Positions 6,885 to 14,616 of a stretch of 25,386 nucleotides of DNA are shown in pieces. Each line of letters begins with the position of its first letter. Within the stretch, counting starts at the first letter, position 1. A program made the translations under genes and the position numbers. The notes below the pieces were generated by a model that saw nothing but the letters and a program-made list of their open reading frames with translations, did no database searches and was not told the origin of the DNA. This DNA comes from CAYLOC01 sp964385195 (GTDB lineage Bacteria > Actinomycetota > Actinomycetes > Propionibacteriales > Nocardioidaceae), in contig CAYLOC010000017.1 in the NCBI GenBank assembly GCA_964385195.1, positions 1-25,386 of the forward strand, given 5' to 3'.

Positions 6885-9554
6885 CTAGATCCTCGCGCGG
6901 GCGGCCTCCAACCGGGCGACGGGAACCCGGAACGGCGAGCAGGAGACGTAGTCCAGGCCGACCGACTCGAAGAAGTGCACCGAGTCCGGGTCCCCACCGT
7001 GCTCGCCGCAGATCCCGACGTTCAACGTGCTGCGTGCGCCCTTGCCCTCCTTGGTGGCGATCTCGACCAGGCGACCCACCCCGGCGGCGTCGAGCGATTC
7101 GAACGGGCTGACCTCGAAGATGCCCTCGTCGAGGTACTGGGAGAAGAAAGCGGCCTCGACGTCGTCGCGGCTGAACCCCCACGCGGTCTGCGTGAGATCG
7201 TTGGTGCCGAAGGAGAAGAACTCCGCCTCCTCGGCGATCGCCGCAGCGGTCATCGCGGCCCTCGGCAGCTCGATCATCGTGCCGATGGGGAAGGACAGCT
7301 CCTGGTCGCGCTCGCGAGCGACGTCGGCGACCGTCTCCAGCGCCTGGCTGCGGATCGCGGCCAGTTCCTTGACGTCGGCCACCAGCGGGACCATGATCTC
7401 CGGCTCCGGATGCTTCCCGCGTGCGCGCAGTTCTGCCGCCGCCTCGGCGATCGCGCGCACCTGGAGCTGGAACAGCCCGGGCACGACGAAGCCGAGCCGG
7501 ACGCCCCGCAGGCCGAGCATCGGGTTCTGCTCGTGCAGCCGTTGCACCTCACCGAGCAGCCGGGCAGCCTCCTGGTCCGGCTCGCCCTTGGCTTCCGCGA
7601 GAGCGCACCGCACCGAGAGCTCGGTCAGGTCAGGCAGGAACTCGTGCAAGGGTGGATCGAGGAGTCGCACCACCACGGGCAGCCCGTCCATGGCATCCAG
7701 GATTCCGATGAAGTCCTCACGCTGCAGCGGCAACAACTCTGCGAGTCCGGAGTCGCGGTCCTCATCGGTGTTCGCCAGGATCACCCGCTCGACCAGGCGC
7801 CGCCGCTCACCCAGGAACATGTGCTCGGTGCGGCACAAGCCGATGCCTTGCGCACCCAGGTCCCGGGCCCGTTTGGCGTCCTCGGCGGTGTCGGCGTTGG
7901 CGCGTACGCCGAGCCGGCGCTTCTCGTCGGCGTACCGCATGATCCGCTGGACGGCCACGATGAGCTCGTCATCACTGTCGGTGGCCGCATCCCCTGCCAG
8001 GAGCGCCTCGACGACGGGACTGTCGGTCACGGGCACGTCGCCGAGGAACACCTCGCCGGTGGTGCCGTCGATCGCGATGGTGTCCCCCTCGCTGACGGTG
8101 GTGCCGTCGGAGGTGGTGAAGCTGCGCGCCTTCGCGTCGACGCGGAGGGACTCCGCACCAACCACGCAGGTGCGTCCCATCCCACGGGCGACGACAGCGG
8201 CGTGCGACGTCTTGCCACCACGGCTGGTGAGGACCCCGTTGGAGGCGATCATGCCGCCCAGGTCGTCGGGGTTCGTCTCGCGGCGAACCAGGATGACTTC
8301 CTCGCCGCGGTCGGCCCATTCGACCGCGGCGGCGGAGGAGAAGACGGCCTTGCCGACGGCGGCGCCGGGGCTGGCGGCCATCCCGTCAGCGATCTTGTTC
8401 CGCTGGGCGCTCGTGTCGAACTGGGGGAACATCAGTTGAGCGAGTTGTGGTCCCCGAACCCGGCGCAGCGCCTCGTCGAGGTCGATCAGCCCTTCGTCGA
8501 CGAGTTGTACGGCGATGCGGAAGGCGGCCGCCGCGGTGCGCTTGCCGATACGGGTCTGCAGCATCCACAGCTTCCCGCGCTCGACGGTGAACTCGATGTC
8601 ACACATGTCGCGGTAGTGCCGCTCCAGCGTGGCCATCGTGTCCATCAGCTCTTGGTAGATGTGGGGGGCCCGGTCCTGCAGCGCGGTGAGCGGGAGGGTG
8701 TTGCGGATCCCCGCAACCACGTCCTCCCCCTGTGCGTTCGGGAGGTAGTCGCCGTACACCCCTTGGAGGCCGCTCGCGGGGTCACGGGTGAAGCACACGC
8801 CGGTGCCGGAGTCGTCGCCGGCGTTGCCGAACACCATCGCGACCACGTTGACCGCGGTCCCCATGTCGTCGGGGATGCGCTCCTGGCGGCGGTAGAGCTT
8901 GGCCCGGTCGGTGTTCCATGAGGAGAACACCGCCCGGATGGCCGCGTCGAGCTGTTCTCGCGGCGACTGCGGGAAGTCCGTGCCGGTGTGGTCGCGGATC
9001 GTTTGCTTGTGCGTCGCCACCAGGGACTTGAAGTCGTCCACGTCGAGGTCGACATCGGACTCGGCCCCCTTCGCCTCTTTCGCGGCGTCCAGTGCGTCGT
9101 CGAAGGCGGAACGGTCGACGCCGAGGACCGTCGTACCGAACATCGACAACAGCCGTCGGTAGGAGTCCCAGGCGAACCGGGCGCTCCCGGAGATGTTCGC
9201 CAGCCCCTCGACCGAGTCGTCGTTGAGTCCGACGTTGAGGACGGTCTCCATCATGCCGGGCATGGAGATCGCGGCACCGGAGCGGACGGACACCAGCAGC
9301 GGGTCCTTGGCGTCCCCGAGAGACCGTTCCATCGCGGTCTCCAGCGTCTGCAGGTGGGTGTCGATCTCCCCGTCGAGGCCGTCAGGGAGGTCATCGGTGT
9401 CCAGATAGACCCGGCAGGCGTCGGTGGTGATCGTGAACCCCGGAGGGACGGGCAGGCCGATCCTGGTCATTTCCGCCAGGTTGGCGCCCTTGCCACCGAG
9501 CAGTTCCTTGTCCGAGGCGCTGCCCCGGTCGAAGTCCCACACATACTCCGCCAT
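6885..9554 (-). CDS. ppdK: Pyruvate, phosphate dikinase
   Basis: The enzyme interconverts pyruvate, ATP and phosphate with phosphoenolpyruvate, AMP and diphosphate in the cytosol, supplying PEP for gluconeogenesis or running as a PPi-saving glycolytic step. At 889 residues it has normal full length. Visible landmarks are the N-terminal ATP-grasp start LLGGKGANLAEM (19-30), the swivelling phosphohistidine domain with TSRGGKTSHAAVVARGMG (catalytic His451), and the C-terminal PEP/pyruvate barrel ending with GICGEHGGDPDS, which contains the conserved catalytic Cys, and SCSPFRVPVARL. The ATG start at 9554 has a GGAAAGG ribosome site about eight bases upstream. The gene is monocistronic by context: it is divergent from the PGPGW gene and faces ykoC. 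No truncation or missing motif was noticed. Confidence 0.97.
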   Translation of the reverse strand: MAEYVWDFDRGSASDKELLGGKGANLAEMTRIGLPVPPGFTITTDACRVYLDTDDLPDGLDGEIDTHLQTLETAMERSLGDAKDPLLVSVRSGAAISMPGMMETVLNVGLNDDSVEGLANISGSARFAWDSYRRLLSMFGTTVLGVDRSAFDDALDAAKEAKGAESDVDLDVDDFKSLVATHKQTIRDHTGTDFPQSPREQLDAAIRAVFSSWNTDRAKLYRRQERIPDDMGTAVNVVAMVFGNAGDDSGTGVCFTRDPASGLQGVYGDYLPNAQGEDVVAGIRNTLPLTALQDRAPHIYQELMDTMATLERHYRDMCDIEFTVERGKLWMLQTRIGKRTAAAAFRIAVQLVDEGLIDLDEALRRVRGPQLAQLMFPQFDTSAQRNKIADGMAASPGAAVGKAVFSSAAAVEWADRGEEVILVRRETNPDDLGGMIASNGVLTSRGGKTSHAAVVARGMGRTCVVGAESLRVDAKARSFTTSDGTTVSEGDTIAIDGTTGEVFLGDVPVTDSPVVEALLAGDAATDSDDELIVAVQRIMRYADEKRRLGVRANADTAEDAKRARDLGAQGIGLCRTEHMFLGERRRLVERVILANTDEDRDSGLAELLPLQREDFIGILDAMDGLPVVVRLLDPPLHEFLPDLTELSVRCALAEAKGEPDQEAARLLGEVQRLHEQNPMLGLRGVRLGFVVPGLFQLQVRAIAEAAAELRARGKHPEPEIMVPLVADVKELAAIRSQALETVADVARERDQELSFPIGTMIELPRAAMTAAAIAEEAEFFSFGTNDLTQTAWGFSRDDVEAAFFSQYLDEGIFEVSPFESLDAAGVGRLVEIATKEGKGARSTLNVGICGEHGGDPDSVHFFESVGLDYVSCSPFRVPVARLEAARARI

Positions 9555-9616
9555 CTCACGTGCCTTTCCGTTCCGCGGCCAGCCTCCTCGGCCCTCGCCG
9601 ACCGGAGGCTCCTAAG

Positions 9617-9632
9617 TCGACACTACTGTCGA
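9617..9632. promoter_or_regulatory. Perfect inverted repeat in the ppdK / PGPGW divergent intergenic region
   Basis: TCGACA-CTAC-TGTCGA is a perfect palindrome with six-base arms and a four-base spacer, 63 bases upstream of the ppdK ATG. Its geometry resembles the actinobacterial LexA box (TCGAAC-N4-GTTCGA) but the inner two bases of each arm are swapped, so I do not call it a LexA site. It is a plausible repressor or activator site for ppdK. Confidence 0.4.
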
Positions 9633-9746
9633 TGCCCTAGCCACGCGCGTCCCGTCCCGGACTTCACCAAGGGGCCGCTCGGTTCTGTCGGGTCAGATAC
9701 CGTGGGGCATGACCATGACTGCGGCGACTGCGGCGAAGGGGACGCG

Positions 9747-10205
9747 ATGGGGCTCCGCAAGACCTGGGTGACGATAGCGGGCTGGCTTCTGGTCGTGCTC
9801 GGTGTCGGCGCGCTCGTGCTGCCCGGGCCGGGCCTGCTGATGCTGCTGGCCGGGTTGGTGGTGCTGTCGCAGGAGTACGAATGGGCTGCTCGCCGCGTCG
9901 AGCCGATGAAAGCGAAGGCGTTCTGGGTTGCCAGGTTGGGCGTCTCGACGTACCCAAGGATCGCGCTCAGCGCGCTCGGTGCGTGCTGTGTCATCGCAGT
10001 CGGCGTGTTCTGGTGGATCGCCCCGCCGATCCCGTCACTCGGGCCGATCGGCCCCGAACTCCCGTTCGGGGGGTGGGCGACCGGCAGCAGCATCATCCTC
10101 GCCGGGCTGATCGCCTGGGGTCTGCTGGTCTACAGCATCATCCGCTTCCGCGGGGAGGCACTGGAGGAGCGGCGGGCGAAGGACGAGACACTCACCCGGC
10201 ACTAG
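9747..10205 (+). CDS. PGPGW-type transmembrane protein (TIGR02611-like)
   Basis: A 152-residue membrane protein with four hydrophobic segments. The first pair surrounds LPGPGLLMLLAGLVVL (PGPG at 26-29), the hallmark of the PGPGW family, followed by the typical QEYEWAARRVEPMKAKA stretch. The function of this family is unknown. The ATG at 9747 is chosen because AAGGGG lies close upstream and it begins right at the conserved MGLRKTW. A longer in-frame start at GTG 9702 would add VGHDHDCGDCGEGDA, a His/Asp/Cys-rich extension that lacks a good ribosome site. The gene is divergent from ppdK, and its stop codon interlocks with that of the convergent Nudix gene. Confidence 0.85.
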   Translation: MGLRKTWVTIAGWLLVVLGVGALVLPGPGLLMLLAGLVVLSQEYEWAARRVEPMKAKAFWVARLGVSTYPRIALSALGACCVIAVGVFWWIAPPIPSLGPIGPELPFGGWATGSSIILAGLIAWGLLVYSIIRFRGEALEERRAKDETLTRH

Positions 10206-11236
10206 ACGGGGCGGCCGTTCTCCAGGTACGTCGTCGTCTCCGGCCCGTCGAGGAGGCGCCGGAGCAGCACGTGGGCGTACTCGGGAAGGTGCGGCTCAGC
10301 CTGCTCCGGTGAGCACCAGTGGACGGCGGCGATCTCCCGCGGCTCGAACACCATCTCGGCCACCACCCCGTCCGGGTAGGTCCCGAGGTCGAACACGAAC
10401 AGGCAGGCGTCGTCCCATCCGTGCCACGGCGGCATCCAGTCCACCACCCGCAGGGTTCCCACCTCCACGTCGATGCCGAGCTCCTCCTTGACCTCCCGCG
10501 CCACCGCGGACGACGGGGGCTCACCCGGGTCGACCACCCCGCCCGGAAGGTCCCACTCCCGCTTGTAGGTCAGCTCACACAGCAGGACCTCCCCACGGGG
10601 GTTGCGCATCAGGCCCTGAGAGATCACCCGCTTCCGGGGGAGGGTGGCGTTGAGTACCCCACGGAACCCCTCCCCCGACGTCGGCGGGGGATCGCCGGCG
10701 AGCCGGGCGAGCCATACGAAGTCGGGGCGCCGGTCCCCGACGGTCTCCAGGCTCCGGGCGATCCCTTCCTGCCGCAGCCCGACGCGGTGCGCCGTACGCA
10801 TCGAGGGGGCGTTGCCCACCTCCACTTTGGCCTCCACTCGCTGCAGGCCCAACGCGTCGAAGCAGTAGCCGATGAGCATCCGCACGGCGCGGGTAGCCAG
10901 GCGCTGCCCCCGGTGGACCGGATACACCGCCCAGGACAGCTCCCCCACGCCGTCGCCCCGTTGCTTCACGTCGACGGTCCCGGCGATCGCGCCCCGGTGC
11001 TCGATCGCGAACACCACGGTCCGGCGCCCCTGCCGGTACGCCTCGCGGCAGGCCTCGACCCACGCCCGGTGCGCGTCCGCGCTGGGAACCACCTGGTCGA
11101 ACCCGAACCAGTGCGCCATCTCCTCATCGTGTTGCAGGCGGGCTGGCTCGACATCCGCGTCGGTCCATGGCCGTAGTACCAGGTCACCGTCGTACAGAGT
11201 CGGCTGCGCCGGAACCGAGTCGCCGTTGCCGCCCAC
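10202..11236 (-). CDS. GNAT acetyltransferase-Nudix hydrolase fusion
   Basis: Two enzymatic domains in one chain. The N-terminal half is a RimJ/RimL-like GNAT domain: DGDLVLRPWTDAD, the acetyl-CoA loop HRGQRLATRAVRML and GNAPSMRTAHRVGL. The C-terminal half is a Nudix hydrolase with an intact box: GGVVDPGE, seven residues, then REVKEELGI (GX5EX7REUXEEXGU). Nudix domains cleave nucleoside-diphosphate-linked compounds; GNAT domains acetylate amines. No substrate can be read. I place the start at GTG 11236, twelve residues before the GNAT domain, leaving room for the divergent lpdA promoter. A longer frame from GTG 11320 adds 28 unconserved-looking residues and would leave only 29 bases to lpdA. 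The 3' end overlaps the PGPGW stop. Confidence 0.87.
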   Translation of the reverse strand: MGGNGDSVPAQPTLYDGDLVLRPWTDADVEPARLQHDEEMAHWFGFDQVVPSADAHRAWVEACREAYRQGRRTVVFAIEHRGAIAGTVDVKQRGDGVGELSWAVYPVHRGQRLATRAVRMLIGYCFDALGLQRVEAKVEVGNAPSMRTAHRVGLRQEGIARSLETVGDRRPDFVWLARLAGDPPPTSGEGFRGVLNATLPRKRVISQGLMRNPRGEVLLCELTYKREWDLPGGVVDPGEPPSSAVAREVKEELGIDVEVGTLRVVDWMPPWHGWDDACLFVFDLGTYPDGVVAEMVFEPREIAAVHWCSPEQAEPHLPEYAHVLLRRLLDGPETTTYLENGRPV

Positions 11237-11336
11237 ACCCGGGACACTACCCGACCGGGTGAACAGCACCGTTGGCTCGAGCCGGGGCCCGCCACTTCTG
11301 TCGCGGGCCGTGAGGTGCACCTCGTCCGGCAGCCCA

Positions 11337-11342
11337 TAGGGT
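11337..11342 (+). promoter_or_regulatory. Candidate -10 for leaderless lpdA transcription
   Basis: TAGGGT (TANNNT pattern) ends seven bases before the lpdA ATG at 11350. The only purine-rich stretch upstream (GAGG at 11345-11348) is one base from the ATG, too close for normal ribosome binding. A transcript starting at or next to the A of the ATG, common in actinobacteria, would fit. No clear -35 was found. Confidence 0.4.
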
Positions 11343-11349
11343 ATGAGGT

Positions 11350-12744
11350 ATGAGTGCTCACTATGACGTTGTCGTACTCGGCGCCGGCCCCGGGGGATAC
11401 GTCGCCGCCATCCGCGCCTCCCAACTGGGACTGAACACCGCGATCGTGGAGGAGAAGTACTGGGGTGGGGTCTGCCTCAACGTCGGGTGCATCCCCAGCA
11501 AGGCTCTCCTTCGAAACGCCGAGCTCGCCCACATCTTCAACGCCGACGCCAAGCTCTTCGGCATCAACGGCGATGTGACCTTCGACTACAACGCTGCGTT
11601 CGATCGGAGCCGGAAGGTCGCGGACGGCCGGGTCAAGGGCGTGCACTTCCTGATGAAGAAGAACAACATCACCGAGTACGACGGCCACGGCACGTTCACC
11701 GACGCGCACACCATCAGTGTCGCCAAGAGTGACGGCGCGGAGGAGCAGATCACCTTCGACAACTGCATCATCGCTGCGGGAAGCACCACCAAACTCCTCC
11801 CGGGCACGTCCCTCAGTGAACGCGTGGTCACCTACGAAGAACAGATCATGACCAGCGAGCTCCCCGGTTCCATCGTGATCGCCGGAGCGGGCGCCATCGG
11901 CGTCGAGTTCGCCTACGTGATGGCCAACTACGGCGTCGACGTCACGGTTGTGGAGTTCCTGGACCGGATGGTGCCACTGGAGGATCCCGAGGTCTCCAAG
12001 GAGCTGGCCAAGTCGTTCAAGAAACTCGGCGTTACCGTCCGTACCGGCACCCGGGTAGAGAGCATCGACGACAGCGGGCAACGGGTCACCGTGACTGTCA
12101 GCAAAGACGGCAACCAGGAGACCCTGGAAGCAGACAAGGTGCTCCAGGCCATCGGGTTCGCACCGCGGACCGAGGGCTACGGGCTGGAGAACACCGGCGT
12201 CACCCTGACTGAGCGTGGTGCGATCGACGTCGACGGATACCTTCGTACCAACGTCGACGGGATCTACGCGATCGGGGACGTCACCGCGAAGATCATGCTC
12301 GCCCATGCCGCCGAGGCAATGGGGATCGTCGCGGCCGAGACGATTGCCGGTGCCGAAACTATGGAGATCGACTACGACATGGTGCCTCGCGCGACGTACT
12401 GCCAGCCGCAGGTCGCCAGCTTCGGCTACACCGAGGAACAGGCAACAGAACGCGGTCACGATGTGAAGGTGGCCAAGTTCCCGTTCACCGCCAACGGCAA
12501 GGCGCATGGTCTCGGCGATGCGACCGGGTTCGTGAAGATCGTGGCGGACTCCGAGTACGGCGAGTTCCTCGGTGCCCACATGATCGGGCCGGACGTCACC
12601 GAGTTGCTACCGGAGCTGACGCTGGCGCAGCAGTGGGACCTGACCGCCACTGAGGTAGCGCGTAACATCCATGCCCATCCGACGCTGACCGAGGCGATCA
12701 AGGAGGCCGTGCACGGCATCGCCGGCCACATGATCAACTTCTGA
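11350..12744 (+). CDS. lpdA: Dihydrolipoyl dehydrogenase (E3)
   Basis: A 464-residue FAD-dependent disulfide oxidoreductase that reoxidises the lipoyl group of 2-oxoacid dehydrogenase or glycine-cleavage complexes and passes electrons to NAD+. The sequence shows the FAD fold [11 protein letters not shown] at the start, the redox disulfide CLNVGC (42-47), a second nucleotide fold [12 protein letters not shown], the FAD-contacting YAIGDVT, and the C-terminal HAHPTLTE active-site pair (His443, Glu448). No lipoyl domain is fused and no E1/E2 genes are nearby. It stands apart from its complex and instead heads a run with the GSCFA and SGNH genes, 37 bases downstream. All catalytic residues are present. 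Confidence 0.96.
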   Translation: MSAHYDVVVLGAGPGGYVAAIRASQLGLNTAIVEEKYWGGVCLNVGCIPSKALLRNAELAHIFNADAKLFGINGDVTFDYNAAFDRSRKVADGRVKGVHFLMKKNNITEYDGHGTFTDAHTISVAKSDGAEEQITFDNCIIAAGSTTKLLPGTSLSERVVTYEEQIMTSELPGSIVIAGAGAIGVEFAYVMANYGVDVTVVEFLDRMVPLEDPEVSKELAKSFKKLGVTVRTGTRVESIDDSGQRVTVTVSKDGNQETLEADKVLQAIGFAPRTEGYGLENTGVTLTERGAIDVDGYLRTNVDGIYAIGDVTAKIMLAHAAEAMGIVAAETIAGAETMEIDYDMVPRATYCQPQVASFGYTEEQATERGHDVKVAKFPFTANGKAHGLGDATGFVKIVADSEYGEFLGAHMIGPDVTELLPELTLAQQWDLTATEVARNIHAHPTLTEAIKEAVHGIAGHMINF

Positions 12745-12781
12745 CCGGAAGCGTCGGGTCCGGCCGCCGGGAGGAGGGACG

Positions 12782-13837
12782 GTGCAACCGCGCACACGCC
12801 ACCCGTACGTCGACCAGCCCGACCGCGCGTACTGGCGGAAGACGGTCACCAACCGCCATCCGCTGGACATCGCTGACTGGTACCACAAGAAGTTCTCACT
12901 GGACGGGGCGCGGATCGCCGCCGCTGGCAGCTGTTTCGCCCAGCACATCGGCCGTTACCTGCGCAGCAGCGGTTTCGACTACCTCGACACCGAGCCGGCC
13001 CCTGCCTTGCTGGCGCCGGAACGGCACAGGCAGTTCGGCTACGGCATGTACTCGGCCAGGTTCGGCAATGTCTACACCTCCCGGCAGTTGCTCCAACTCT
13101 TCCAGCGTGCCTTCGGGCTGTTCCAGCCCGAGGAGGACCACTGGGTCAAGGACGACGGGGTGGTCGACCCGTTCCGACCCACCATCGAGCCCCGGCCGTT
13201 CGCCGACGTGGATGAGCTGCAGGCCGACCGCGAGCACCATCTGGCTCAGGTACGACGGATGTTCGAGGAATGTGACGTCTTCGTGTTCACGCTTGGCTTG
13301 ACCGAGGCGTGGGCCTCTCGGGCCGACGGCGCCGTGTTCCCGTTGGCGCCGGGCACCGCGGGTGGCACCTGGGACCCGGACCGGTACCACCTGCAGAACC
13401 TCACGTACCCGATGGTGATGGCCGACATGAGCGAGTTCCTCCGGCTGTTCCGCGAGGTGCGGCCCGAGGGGCGCCTGATGCTGACGGTGTCACCCGTCCC
13501 GCTGGTGGCCACGGCGTCGGAGGAGCAGGTCGTGGTCGCGACGACGTACTCGAAGTCGGTGTTGCGCGCCGTGGCCGGCGTGTTGACCCAGCAACACGAG
13601 TACGTCGATTACTTCCCGTCCTACGAGATCGTCTCCTCTCCCGTGATGCGCTCACAGTTCTTCCAGCCGGACATGAGGGAGGTGTCGCCGCACGGCGTGG
13701 CACACGTGATGCGGCAGTTCTTCGCTGCGCATCCCCCACCGACCACTGTCGGAGGCCCGCCGGTCGCGACCGACCCGAGCGTCGCTGACGAGGACATCGA
13801 GTGTGACCAGGTGTTGTTGGAGGCATTCGGAGAGTGA
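12782..13837 (+). CDS. GSCFA-domain protein of unknown function
   Basis: The 351-residue protein has the family-naming motif AAGSCFAQHIGRYL (GSCFAQH at 49-55), followed by conserved stretches such as GMYSARFGNVYTSRQLLQL, FVFTLGLTEAW and SPVPL. GSCFA domains are thought to be distant SGNH-fold esterases or acyltransferases; the Ser in GSCF would be the nucleophile. No signal peptide or membrane segment is seen, so it should be cytosolic. The GTG at 12782 has a strong GGGAGGAGGGA ribosome site. It lies 37 bases after lpdA and its stop overlaps the next start by four bases (GTGA), so it is translationally coupled to the SGNH-like gene. The target molecule is unknown; modification of a surface glycan or of a small acyl compound are guesses. 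Confidence 0.85.
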   Translation: MQPRTRHPYVDQPDRAYWRKTVTNRHPLDIADWYHKKFSLDGARIAAAGSCFAQHIGRYLRSSGFDYLDTEPAPALLAPERHRQFGYGMYSARFGNVYTSRQLLQLFQRAFGLFQPEEDHWVKDDGVVDPFRPTIEPRPFADVDELQADREHHLAQVRRMFEECDVFVFTLGLTEAWASRADGAVFPLAPGTAGGTWDPDRYHLQNLTYPMVMADMSEFLRLFREVRPEGRLMLTVSPVPLVATASEEQVVVATTYSKSVLRAVAGVLTQQHEYVDYFPSYEIVSSPVMRSQFFQPDMREVSPHGVAHVMRQFFAAHPPPTTVGGPPVATDPSVADEDIECDQVLLEAFGE

Positions 13838-14616
13838 AGCTACTGGTCATGGGCGACTCCCATGTCGCGACGCTCCGGCTGGGCTGGGAGCGGCAGGCGG
13901 CCAGAGAAGGGCTCAACGGCGCTGACATTCGTTTTGCTCCGTTCGGCCCCGCCGATCGCTGCATTGAGCCGTTTTTCGAGATCGACGCCGGTCGTGTCCG
14001 CATCACACACCCTCGGCTGCGCGGCCGGGGCACACTCATCCCGCCGAACGAGCACGTCGACCGGTACGTGGTCTCGGCCCTGTTCAACACCTTCAGTGTG
14101 GTGCGTGACCGGGAGACGTGGAGCCGCTTCGACCCACCGGGAGTGACCTCTGGTCGCTCTCCGCTCTCCGCGGCTGCGATGGAGCAGATCATCGTCGACC
14201 ACCAGCACTACATCCGGGACTTGGTCACCACGCTGGACCGCTTGGGACTGCCGTTGATTGTCGTGGAGTCGCCGTACCCGTTCCGGCACATCCGTGTCGT
14301 CCAGGAGATCGGCCCGCACCGCGTGCTCGCCGCGGATGCGCTGGTACGCCGGAGTGCGCGCGCGTTCCTGGCGGACTTGCGGATACCGGTGGTCGATGTC
14401 CCGGCACACCTCCGCGACAGCGACGGTTTCACCCGCCGGGAATTCGCCAACCCCCGATGGGTGCATCACGGTAACGCTGACTTCGGGGCCGAGATGCTGG
14501 GCGAGGTGGTCCGGGCGGCTGTTGGCCTACACGAACAGTTGCCAGTGGGTGAGGCCGATGGTGAGCGCGGTGGTGGTGGCGAGGAAGACCACGGTCCCCA
14601 GAAGGACGACGCGTAG
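13834..14616 (+). CDS. SGNH-like hydrolase of unknown function
   Basis: The 260-residue product begins MKLLVMGDSHVATL; GDSH (7-10) matches block I of SGNH hydrolases, with Ser9 the likely nucleophile. A candidate catalytic histidine lies in WVHHGNADFG (His211/212), though the usual Asp three residues earlier is not there. Middle strands such as LGLPLIVVESPYPFRH fit an alpha/beta fold. No signal peptide is visible. It is coupled to the GSCFA gene by a 4-base overlap, so the two probably act on the same substrate. The last 29 or so residues, rich in Gly, Glu and Asp, are encoded in the region overlapping the convergent permease gene and look like read-through antisense rather than a folded domain. 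Confidence 0.75.
   Translation: MKLLVMGDSHVATLRLGWERQAAREGLNGADIRFAPFGPADRCIEPFFEIDAGRVRITHPRLRGRGTLIPPNEHVDRYVVSALFNTFSVVRDRETWSRFDPPGVTSGRSPLSAAAMEQIIVDHQHYIRDLVTTLDRLGLPLIVVESPYPFRHIRVVQEIGPHRVLAADALVRRSARAFLADLRIPVVDVPAHLRDSDGFTRREFANPRWVHHGNADFGAEMLGEVVRAAVGLHEQLPVGEADGERGGGGEEDHGPQKDDA

Noticed and set aside
6975..8921. 648-codon plus-strand frame opposite ppdK
   Set aside because: Antisense shadow of a complete pyruvate phosphate dikinase; no domain seen.
9617..9632. LexA (SOS) box
   Set aside because: Geometry fits but the arms are TCGACA/TGTCGA instead of TCGAAC/GTTCGA, and ppdK is not a typical SOS gene.
9702..9746. N-terminal His/Asp/Cys-rich extension of the PGPGW protein (possible metal-binding head)
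   Set aside because: It needs a GTG start without a good ribosome site, whereas ATG 9747 has one and begins at the conserved family start.
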